Position numbers and translations under genes: made by a program. This document shows positions 25,358 through 30,912 of a stretch of 30,912 nt of DNA, piece after piece. How positions within the stretch are numbered: the stretch's first letter is position 1; each line of letters begins with the position of its first letter. The notes under the pieces are model-generated. The model searched no databases. It was not told the DNA's origin and was given only the letters and a program-made list of their open reading frames with translations. The DNA is from Actinomycetota bacterium (GTDB lineage: Bacteria; Actinomycetota; Thermoleophilia; Solirubrobacterales; Solirubrobacteraceae), in assembly GCA_005888335.1 (NCBI GenBank), contig VAWY01000014.1, positions 1-30,912 on the forward strand, read 5' to 3'.

Positions 25358-26557
25358 ATGCTCGACCGCTACCGGCGCGTCCTCGGCGCGCCGCACGTGC
25401 TGGCGCTCGTCGTCTCGAGCGTGCTGGCCCGCACCCCAATCGGCATGATCTCGCTGGCGCTCGTGCTCTACGTGCAGCGCCTGACCGGCTCGTTCGCGTC
25501 CGCGGGCGCGGTGACCGCCGCGTTCGCGATCGCGGCCGGGCTCGCCTCGCCGCTCCAGGGCCGGCTCATCGACCGGCTCGGCCAGACGCGGGTGCTCGTG
25601 CCGTTCGTGCTCGTGCACGTGGTGGCCGTCGTCGTCGTGGTCGCGCTCGGCGAGAGCGGCGCCTCTCCCGCGGTGCTGGCGGCGGTGTCGGGCGTGGCCG
25701 GGGCCGGGACGCCGCCCGTCGGGGCGGCCCTGCGCCCGCTGTGGCCGCAACTGCTCGACGACGAGACGCTGTTGCCGCCTGCCTACGCGCTCGACTCGAT
25801 CCTCATCGAGGCGGTCTTCTCGCTCGGGCCGCTGCTCACCGCGGCGCTGGTGGCGCTCTTCTCGCCGATCGCGGCGCTGCTGGCCGGGGCCGCGATCGTG
25901 CTGGTCGGCACCGTGTGGTTCAGCGCGCTGCCGCCGTCGCGCGAGTGGCGGGGCGAGCCGAGCACGGCCGGGTGGGCCGGGCCGCTGCGCGCGCCCGGGA
26001 TGCGCACGCTGTTGCTCGCAGGCGTCGGGGCGGGAGCGTGCTTTGGCGTCTTCGAGGTCGTCTTGCCGGCGTTCGGCAAGGACCACGGCTCTGCGAGCGT
26101 CGGCGGGCCGCTGATCACCGCCTGGGCGCTCGGCTCGATGGCGGGCGGCATCGCGTACGGCGTGCTCGCCGAGCGGCTGGGCGCCCTGGCGCGCGCGTTC
26201 CTGCGGCTTGCCGCGCTGCTGCCGGTGGTGAGCGCCCTGACGCTCGCCGCCACGTCCGTGGCCAGCATGCTGCTTCTGATCCCTGTCGCGGGGGTGGTTA
26301 TCGCGCCGCTGCAGGCCACGCAGAACCAGCTCGTGGGGCTCGTCGCGCCGGCCGGGACGATCACCGAGGCCTACACGTGGGTCCTCATGGGGCTCGTCGT
26401 CGGCGTGGCCGGCGGCAACGCGCTCGCGGGCGCGCTCGTGGAGGCCTCGGGCTGGCGGGCGGCGGTCGTGGCCGGGTGCGCGCTGGCGGCGCTCGGGGCG
26501 GCCGTGGGCTGGGCCCGCCGGGGGACGCTGCGGCCGGCGGCGGCGGTCCCGGCCTGA
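25358..26557 (+). CDS. major facilitator superfamily transporter
   Basis: A 399-residue polytopic membrane protein of MFS type, with about ten to twelve hydrophobic segments and the loop motif GRLIDRLGQTRVLV between segments 2 and 3, which corresponds to the MFS motif A. Other helical segments include ALVVSSVLARTPIGMISLAL and AGLASPLQGRLIDRLG. A second-half motif (SMAGGIAYGVLAERLGAL) echoes the first, as expected from the internal duplication. Substrate unknown; related proteins are often drug or sugar efflux systems. The ATG at 25358 has no visible ribosome binding site because a long inverted repeat ends one base upstream. Confidence 0.88.
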   Translation: MLDRYRRVLGAPHVLALVVSSVLARTPIGMISLALVLYVQRLTGSFASAGAVTAAFAIAAGLASPLQGRLIDRLGQTRVLVPFVLVHVVAVVVVVALGESGASPAVLAAVSGVAGAGTPPVGAALRPLWPQLLDDETLLPPAYALDSILIEAVFSLGPLLTAALVALFSPIAALLAGAAIVLVGTVWFSALPPSREWRGEPSTAGWAGPLRAPGMRTLLLAGVGAGACFGVFEVVLPAFGKDHGSASVGGPLITAWALGSMAGGIAYGVLAERLGALARAFLRLAALLPVVSALTLAATSVASMLLLIPVAGVVIAPLQATQNQLVGLVAPAGTITEAYTWVLMGLVVGVAGGNALAGALVEASGWRAAVVAGCALAALGAAVGWARRGTLRPAAAVPA

Positions 26558-26560
26558 CCC

Positions 26561-26660
26561 CGCGAACGTCGCGAGGCGTTCAGACGAAGTCGTCAACGGT
26601 CCCCCCGCGAACGGCGCCAGCCGTTCGCGCAAGGCGTTTACGACGAAGTCGTCAAACGCC
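26561..26660. repeat. hairpin-rich intergenic repeat, copies 2 and 3
   Basis: Four consecutive hairpins fill the gap between two convergent genes. They are CGCGA-ACG-TCGCG (26561-26573), an imperfect stem around GAC-GAA-GTC (26577-26598), a perfect 10-bp CGCGAACGGC/GCCGTTCGCG stem (26606-26629) and a 12-bp GGCGTTT-ACGAC/GTCGT-C-AAACGCC stem with one bulge and a GAA loop (26633-26660). The pair order CGCGAAC-type then CGAC-GAA-GTCG-type matches 4407-4445. The last hairpin contains the zinc-finger gene stop codon (26652-26654). Confidence 0.6.
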
Positions 26661-26984
26661 CGTGCGCCAGCGCCCGCCGCGCTTCGTCCACGCGAGCAGG
26701 TGATCGACCGAGCAGAACGCGTCGCCGATGCGGTGCTCTCCGCGGTGGCGGACGAGCAGGACGCGGGTGTCGCCGACCTCCTCGCCGCAGTGGGCGCACA
26801 CGCCGAGAGCGGCGTCAGCGTCGGCCGCGGCGATGCGCCCGGGCTCCCAATGCGGGCCCTGCAGGATCCAGGGCACGACGTGCTCGAGGCGGCAGAAGGT
26901 CGCCTTGCGCTCGCCGACCGGCTCGGCGGCCCGAAATCCCTCGTCGCGGTCCACCGCGACCCCACACCAGCTACAGACGTCCAT
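26652..26984 (-). CDS. tandem CxxC zinc-finger protein of unknown function
   Basis: A 110-residue protein, clearly duplicated. Each half has C-x2-C-G, 24 residues or so, then F-C-x3-H-x3-W: C4, C7, C31, H35, W39 in the first and C63, C66, C91, H95, W99 in the second. The pattern (CSWCG, TFCRLEH; CAHCG, AFCSVDH) suggests two small treble-clef/TRASH-like zinc sites. It is not a nuclease as far as I can see. Start ATG 26984 has a TACGCT box ten bases upstream, overlapping that of the divergent dehydrogenase. I do not know the family name. Confidence 0.72.
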   Translation of the reverse strand: MDVCSWCGVAVDRDEGFRAAEPVGERKATFCRLEHVVPWILQGPHWEPGRIAAADADAALGVCAHCGEEVGDTRVLLVRHRGEHRIGDAFCSVDHLLAWTKRGGRWRTGV

Positions 26985-26994
26985 CGAGTCCCAG

Positions 26995-27000
26995 AGCGTA
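26995..27000 (-). promoter_or_regulatory. candidate -10 box of the zinc-finger gene
   Basis: TACGCT on the minus strand, ten bases before the ATG at 26984. Its TA pair is the same as that of the plus-strand TACCCT. Confidence 0.4.
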
Positions 27001-27004
27001 CCCT
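26999..27004 (+). promoter_or_regulatory. candidate -10 box of the dehydrogenase gene
   Basis: TACCCT six bases before the ATG at 27011. The whole divergent gap is only 26 bases, so both promoters must overlap. Confidence 0.5.
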
Positions 27005-27010
27005 GGCGCC

Positions 27011-28117
27011 ATGTCCGATCCGCTGCGCATCACGGTGCTCGAGGGCGACGAGACCGGGCAGGAGCTTCTCGAGCAGGCCCTGCGCGTCCTGGATTCCGAG
27101 GCGCTCGGCGTCCCGCTCCACCTCGAGCGCTTCGACCTCTCGCTCGACAACCGCCGGGCGACCGGGAACGGCGTCGTCCACGAGGCGGCCGCGGCGATGC
27201 GGGCCAGCGGGTTCGGCATCAAGGCGGCGACGATCACCCCCGAGGGGCGCGACGACGTCGGTTCACCGAACCGCATCCTGCGCGAGGAGATCGACGGCAA
27301 GGTCATCATCCGGACCGGCCGGCGGATCCCGGGCGTCCAGCCCTTCGGCGGCGTCCATTTCCCGATCAGCGTCGTGCGGATGGCCGTCGACGATGCCTAC
27401 GGCGCCCAGCAGTGGCGCGAGGGCCCCGAGGGCGGCCCGGACGAGATCGCGTACCGCACCGAGCGCATCACGCGCGGGACGTGCCGGGTCGTCGCCGAGT
27501 ACGCGTTCCGCACGGCGGCGAAGATGGGCGGCAAGGTCTACGGGGGGCCCAAGTGGACGGTGTCGCCGGTCTACGAGGGGATGCTCAAGGAGGAGCTCGA
27601 CGCGGCGGCGGAGCGCCACCCCCACGTCGCCTACCAGCCCGTCCTGATCGACGCCACGTACGCCGGGCTGATCTCCGGTGTAGCCGACTGCCCGCTGGTG
27701 ATCCCGGCGCTCAACCGGGATGGCGATTGCCTCAGCGACCTCGTCATGCCGATGTTCGGGTCGATCGCCGGGGCCGAGTCGGTGCTCCTGAGCTTCGACG
27801 ACGAGCTCGAGACGACGGTGGCGATGGCGGAGGCGCCGCACGGGACGGCGCCGGCGCTGCAGGGCAAGGACATCGCCAACCCGATGGCGATGATCCTCGC
27901 CTGCGGGGCGGTGCTGCACTATGCGGCGCGAGCTGGCCGCGCGGAGGCCGAGAGCGCCTCGCGCGCGATCTATGAGTCGGTGCTCGAGGCGGTCGGCGCG
28001 GGCGTGCGCACGCCGGATCTCGGCGGCCACGCGACGACCAGCGAGTTCACCGGCGACGTCGTCGCTCGCGTGCGCACCAAGATCGACGTCTGGTCGTCGC
28101 TCGGGGCCACTCGGTAG
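27011..28117 (+). CDS. isocitrate/isopropylmalate dehydrogenase family protein
   Basis: A beta-decarboxylating dehydrogenase homologue of 368 residues. It begins ITVLEGDETGQELLEQAL, where classic members have GDGIGPE. It contains the family metal-binding region LNRDGDCLSDLVMPMFGSIA (the YGD-x-x-SD position) and the nucleotide-binding AEAPHGTAPALQGKDIANPM. The end, PDLGGHATTSEFTGDVV, is also standard. The substrate (isocitrate, isopropylmalate, homoisocitrate or other) cannot be read from the sequence, because the N-terminal loop is unusual. It has a TACCCT box six bases upstream and diverges from a zinc-finger gene. Confidence 0.85.
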   Translation: MSDPLRITVLEGDETGQELLEQALRVLDSEALGVPLHLERFDLSLDNRRATGNGVVHEAAAAMRASGFGIKAATITPEGRDDVGSPNRILREEIDGKVIIRTGRRIPGVQPFGGVHFPISVVRMAVDDAYGAQQWREGPEGGPDEIAYRTERITRGTCRVVAEYAFRTAAKMGGKVYGGPKWTVSPVYEGMLKEELDAAAERHPHVAYQPVLIDATYAGLISGVADCPLVIPALNRDGDCLSDLVMPMFGSIAGAESVLLSFDDELETTVAMAEAPHGTAPALQGKDIANPMAMILACGAVLHYAARAGRAEAESASRAIYESVLEAVGAGVRTPDLGGHATTSEFTGDVVARVRTKIDVWSSLGATR

Positions 28118-28132
28118 CGGGGCCCGCGAGGT

Positions 28133-28152
28133 GCCGGCGGGCGCCCGCCGGC
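28133..28152 (+). terminator. perfect 20-base GC palindrome after the dehydrogenase
   Basis: GCCGGCGGGC followed directly by its complement GCCCGCCGGC, 16 bases after the stop codon. With no loop it can only fold with some unpaired central bases. Together with the hairpin at 28161-28182 it probably ends the dehydrogenase transcript. Confidence 0.4.
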
Positions 28153-28160
28153 CCGCCCCT

Positions 28161-28182
28161 CGCTGCAACCCTCGTTGCAGCG
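28161..28182 (+). terminator. hairpin after the dehydrogenase gene
   Basis: CGCTGCAAC (28161-28169) and GTTGCAGCG (28174-28182) form a perfect 9-bp stem with a CCTC loop, followed by AATTCC. It is the likely terminator of the dehydrogenase gene and insulates the SOS-box region that follows. Confidence 0.55.
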
Positions 28183-28262
28183 AATTCCGCAGAGGCAAGC
28201 GGATTTCGGGCGGATTTGGGGCGGTCCGGCCGCCGGTGCCGGGGTCCGTCCGACACCCCTCA

Positions 28263-28268
28263 TAGGTT
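28263..28268 (+). promoter_or_regulatory. candidate -10 box of the SOS unit
   Basis: TAGGTT nine bases before the ATG at 28278, the same geometry as other unit heads here. The expected transcription start falls inside the LexA box that begins at 28271. Confidence 0.5.
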
Positions 28269-28270
28269 GC

Positions 28271-28284
28271 CGAACACATGTTCC
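28271..28284. promoter_or_regulatory. LexA box (SOS operator)
   Basis: CGAACACATGTTCC fits the Gram-positive/actinobacterial LexA consensus CGAAC-R-N-R-Y-GTTYC at every fixed position. It lies two bases downstream of the -10-like TAGGTT and covers the predicted transcription start and the ATG at 28278, where bound LexA would block initiation. Confidence 0.6.
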
Positions 28285-28583
28285 CATCCGCAAGGGAAGA
28301 CGTTTCGCCGGCCCCCCGCTCATGGCGGGCGCGGGCCGGTCGCGTGCTCGGCCTGGCCGTGGCCCTTTTCACGCTGGACGAGTCCGGCGCGCCGCCGTCC
28401 GCCGAGCCGCCGCACCCGCACCGCCGGCCGCTGCGGTCGATCTCGCGACCGCGCCGGCCCGGTGCCGGGTCGCCGCGCCCGCAGCTCTGCGCCACGCCGC
28501 TCGCCGCCGAGCGCGCGCCGCGCCGGCTGCGCCCTGCCGGCCGCCCGCCGCTCGCGATGCCCCGCCGCGACGGCGCTGGTTGA
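28278..28583 (+). CDS. candidate SOS-controlled small protein
   Basis: A 101-residue frame whose ATG lies inside the LexA box. After the first dozen codons almost every third base is G or C, and the other two frames lack that bias, so it looks coding. The protein has a short hydrophobic stretch (GRVLGLAVALFTL, about residues 22-34) and a Pro/Arg-rich tail. I do not recognise a family. Small LexA-controlled membrane proteins such as YneA, ChiZ, SidA and DivS inhibit division in other bacteria, which is the nearest analogy but not homology. The stop is eight bases before the pentapeptide-protein ATG, so the two may form an operon. Confidence 0.5.
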   Translation: MFPSAREDVSPAPRSWRARAGRVLGLAVALFTLDESGAPPSAEPPHPHRRPLRSISRPRRPGAGSPRPQLCATPLAAERAPRRLRPAGRPPLAMPRRDGAG

Positions 28584-28591
28584 CTGGCCGG

Positions 28592-29287
28592 ATGCCCTCG
28601 CGCGCCGCGGCGCCCCGTCCGCCCTCGCCTCCGCGCCTCCCGCCGGCGCTCGAGCGGGCGAGCCTGCCCGCGGGCGCAGCGCTCGACGAGACCCGCTGGA
28701 CGGCGGTGGAGCTCGAGGGCGCGTCGCTGGCCGGCGTCGAGGCGCGGTCGCTGGAGTTCGAGGAGACCCGGCTCGTCGGCTGCGATCTGAGCGGCGCCCG
28801 GCTCAGCCGGTTCGGGCTGCTCGACTGCGAGCTGGTGCGCTGCAACCTCGCCAACGTCGTTGCCCGCGACGCTTCGATGGCGCGCGTGGCCTGCTCCGAC
28901 AGCCGTCTGACCGGCTTTCAGTGGCCGGAGGGCGGCGTCCGCGACCTGCTGCTGCGCGACTGCCGCGCCGACCTGGCCTCGTTTCGCTTCGCGACGCTGC
29001 AGCGCGCGACGTTCGCGGGCTGCGTCCTGCGTGACGCCGACTTCCAGGGCGCGCGCCTGGAATCGGTCCGCTTTCTCGACTGCGACCTCACGGGCGCGAG
29101 CTTCGCCGACGCGCGATTCGAGCGCTCGGAGTTGCGCGGCTGCCGCCTCGAGGGCCTGCGCGGCGTCGAGGGCCTGGGCGGCGCGGCGCTCGAGTGGTCG
29201 GAGATCATCGAGCTCGCCGGGACCTTCGCGGCGGCGCTCGGCGTGCGGCTCATCGACGATGAAGCGCAGCCAGACGGCGCTGCATGA
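28592..29287 (+). CDS. pentapeptide-repeat protein
   Basis: A 231-residue protein. Residues 41-198 consist of five-residue repeats of the A(D/N)LxX kind, for example VGCDLSGARLSRF, LVRCNLANVV, LRDADFQGARLESVRF and LTGASFADARFERSEL. They fold into a right-handed quadrilateral helix. The C-terminal ALEWSEIIELAGTFAAALG is helical. MfpA and Qnr proteins of this class mimic DNA and protect gyrase, but many others have no known role. The start ATG 28592 lies eight bases after the small ORF in the LexA-boxed unit. The 3' end overlaps the convergent methyltransferase by 38 bases. Confidence 0.85.
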   Translation: MPSRAAAPRPPSPPRLPPALERASLPAGAALDETRWTAVELEGASLAGVEARSLEFEETRLVGCDLSGARLSRFGLLDCELVRCNLANVVARDASMARVACSDSRLTGFQWPEGGVRDLLLRDCRADLASFRFATLQRATFAGCVLRDADFQGARLESVRFLDCDLTGASFADARFERSELRGCRLEGLRGVEGLGGAALEWSEIIELAGTFAAALGVRLIDDEAQPDGAA

Positions 29288-30080
29288 CGGCGACCGCCTC
29301 GGGGCTGGAGTCGACGAGGACGTAGCGGCGGTCGAGCTTGGCCGCCACCGCGCCCAGCGTCCCGCTGCCCGCGAATGGGTCCAGGCACCAGTCGCCCGGC
29401 CGCGTCGACGCCTGGACCATCCGCCGGACGATGCCCTCCGGCTTCTGGGTCGGATAGCCGGTCTTCTCGCTACCCGTCGGCGAGACGATCGTGTGCCACC
29501 AGACCGAGGTCGGGAGCTTCCCGCGCGCGGCCTTCTCTGGCGTGACGAGCCCGGGCGCCATGTAGGGCTCGCGCTCGACCGCCTCGGCGTCGAAGTAGTA
29601 GCGCTCGGCGTCCTTCACGTAGACGAGGATCGTGTCGTGCTTGGCCGGCCAGCGGCGCTTGGGGCGCGCGCCGTAGTCGTAGGCCCAGATGAGCTCGTTG
29701 AGGAAGCACGCCCGGCCGAAGATCTCGTCGAGGAGGAGCTTGCAGTAGTGCGCCTCGCGGTAATCGATGTGGAAGTACAGGGTGCCCGTGGGCGCCAGGA
29801 CGCGCCGCATGGCCTCGAGGCGCGGCGCCAGAAAGCCCAGGTAGTCGTCGAACGCGTCCCGGTACGACGACTCGGCGAGGAGCCGCGACCGGTACCGGCG
29901 GCCGCCGAAGCCGGTCCGGTCGCCCGCGCCGTCAGCGACCGTCGCCAGCGTCGTGCGCCTCTGCCGGCGGCCCGTGTTGAACGGCGGGTCGGCATACACG
30001 AGCTGGAAGGCTCCGTCCGGAAAGCGGTCCAGAACGGCAAGGTTGTCGCCGAGCAGGATCTCGCTGCGCGCGGGCGTCAC
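29250..30080 (-). CDS. DNA methyltransferase, beta-class (N6-adenine or N4-cytosine)
   Basis: A 276-residue site-specific DNA methyltransferase. Motif IV (DPPFNTG, residues 31-37) precedes motif I (DPFAGSGTLGAV, FAGSGT at 236-241), with the target-recognition part between; this order defines the beta group, which holds N6-adenine and N4-cytosine enzymes. Other family phrases are YFHIDYREAHYCKLLLDEIFG and GYPTQKPEGIVRRMV. The recognition sequence cannot be predicted. No restriction endonuclease gene lies next to it, so it appears solitary. The start is GTG 30080 with a TACCGT box six bases upstream. It overlaps the pentapeptide gene in the convergent direction. Confidence 0.88.
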   Translation of the reverse strand: MTPARSEILLGDNLAVLDRFPDGAFQLVYADPPFNTGRRQRRTTLATVADGAGDRTGFGGRRYRSRLLAESSYRDAFDDYLGFLAPRLEAMRRVLAPTGTLYFHIDYREAHYCKLLLDEIFGRACFLNELIWAYDYGARPKRRWPAKHDTILVYVKDAERYYFDAEAVEREPYMAPGLVTPEKAARGKLPTSVWWHTIVSPTGSEKTGYPTQKPEGIVRRMVQASTRPGDWCLDPFAGSGTLGAVAAKLDRRYVLVDSSPEAVAVMQRRLAALHRR

Positions 30081-30086
30081 GGCGCG

Positions 30087-30092
30087 ACGGTA
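30087..30092 (-). promoter_or_regulatory. candidate -10 box of the methyltransferase
   Basis: TACCGT on the minus strand, six bases before the GTG at 30080. It is the same hexamer as that before hisF. Confidence 0.5.
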
Positions 30093-30128
30093 CCGCCCGC
30101 ACAGGCGGCAACGGGCCTCATCGTCGCG

Positions 30129-30266
30129 TCAGCCGGAACGAAACGGCCCGGTGAACGACCCGTGCTTGATCCTCGGGTCGAGGAAGTCGGGTCGCGATTC
30201 CGCGCCCCAGAGCCCGCAGGCGACGCAGAACAGGACAAAGCCGACGACGAGGAGGATCGCGAGCAT
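30129..30266 (-). CDS. 45-residue single-pass membrane peptide
   Basis: A short frame with an N-terminal hydrophobic segment (MLAILLVVGFVLFCVACGLW, residues 1-20) and a polar tail containing ESRPDFLDPRIKHGSFTGPF. The third codon positions are mostly G or C, as in real genes here, and a TAGCAT box lies 15 bases upstream of the ATG at 30266. I do not recognise a family. It sits between the rRNA operon end and the methyltransferase on the same strand. A lipobox is not evident, though VAC is near the membrane end. Confidence 0.5.
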   Translation of the reverse strand: MLAILLVVGFVLFCVACGLWGAESRPDFLDPRIKHGSFTGPFRSG

Positions 30267-30281
30267 GGCCGCTCGTTGCAG

Positions 30282-30287
30282 ATGCTA
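30282..30287 (-). promoter_or_regulatory. candidate -10 box of the small membrane peptide
   Basis: TAGCAT on the minus strand, 15 bases before the ATG at 30266. The spacing is slightly longer than for other heads here. Confidence 0.3.
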
Positions 30288-30324
30288 CAGGCGTCCTCCC
30301 GCCGAGACCATCCCGAACGACGAC

Positions 30325-30348
30325 CGAGCCGCCCCGCAGGGCGGCTCG
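30325..30348 (-). terminator. terminator hairpin of the rRNA operon
   Basis: CGAGCCGCCC (30325-30334) and GGGCGGCTCG (30339-30348) form a perfect 10-bp stem with a CGCA loop, 12 bases after the 5S gene in the direction of transcription. The T content after it is low, as with other hairpins here. Confidence 0.65.
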
Positions 30349-30359
30349 TGGATGAAGAA

Positions 30360-30473
<114 letters not shown>

Positions 30474-30545
30474 AAAGGGGCGAGAGCACCCTCTCGGCAG
30501 TCCCTCAAAACCGCACAGAGTCACACTAGGGCATCAAAAATATCC

Positions 30546-30912
<367 letters not shown>

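Noticed and set aside
28175..28591. An upstream in-frame extension of the pentapeptide-repeat gene
   Set aside because: Third-position G/C bias in this stretch favours the frame of the 101-residue small protein, not the extension frame.

Overview
The window is a gene-dense, very GC-rich chromosomal segment from an actinobacterium. SepF, the short HisG plus HisZ pair, a Gram-positive-type LexA box, an Asp-type MurA and strong G/C at third codon positions all fit. My best guess, from overall flavour and not from a search, is a deep-branching actinobacterial group such as Thermoleophilia/Solirubrobacterales. No insertion sequence, prophage, CRISPR array or tRNA gene was seen.

Region 1 (1-7432, minus strand) is a translation and envelope cluster. 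Read in the direction of transcription it is rpsB, tsf, pyrH, frr, uppS, cdsA, a small membrane protein, a DUF421/YetF protein, dxr and the 5' part of rseP, which is cut by the window edge. Most junctions are overlapping stop/start codons. A GC-rich hairpin after cdsA suggests that dxr-rseP and the DUF421 pair form a second unit. A methyltransferase gene (7562-8278) diverges from rpsB.

Region 2 (8259-13711, minus) holds rluD, lspA, yggT and proC (one operon, proC first), then sepF, yggS, pgeF and a CCA-adding enzyme gene with an apparent frameshift near its 3' end. A membrane-anchored beta-propeller gene (13730-15007, plus) is followed by about 340 bases without a convincing gene but with a long hairpin.

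Region 3 (15344-23341) is histidine biosynthesis: hisZ-hisG-hisD-hisB-hisH-hisA in one tight minus-strand operon. An oppositely oriented FAD/Rieske oxidoreductase gene separates it from hisF, which is coupled to a secreted protein of unknown function. murA follows upstream, with the catalytic Cys replaced by Asp, and diverges from an HD-domain gene and an MFS transporter.

Region 4 (26558-30287) is accessory: a hairpin-rich repeat, a duplicated zinc-finger protein diverging from an isocitrate/isopropylmalate dehydrogenase homologue, and a candidate SOS unit (LexA box, 101-residue small protein, pentapeptide-repeat protein). A solitary DNA methyltransferase and a 45-residue membrane peptide complete it. 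The window ends in the 3' part of an rRNA operon (5S and the end of 23S, minus strand).

Two general patterns stand out. Genes at the head of transcription units repeatedly carry a TAnnnT box 6-10 bases before the start codon, which suggests leaderless transcription, whereas genes inside operons overlap their neighbours. The pentapeptide-repeat locus with a LexA box over its predicted transcription start is the best candidate for an undescribed system: an SOS-induced pair with possible roles in cell division and in gyrase or DNA protection.
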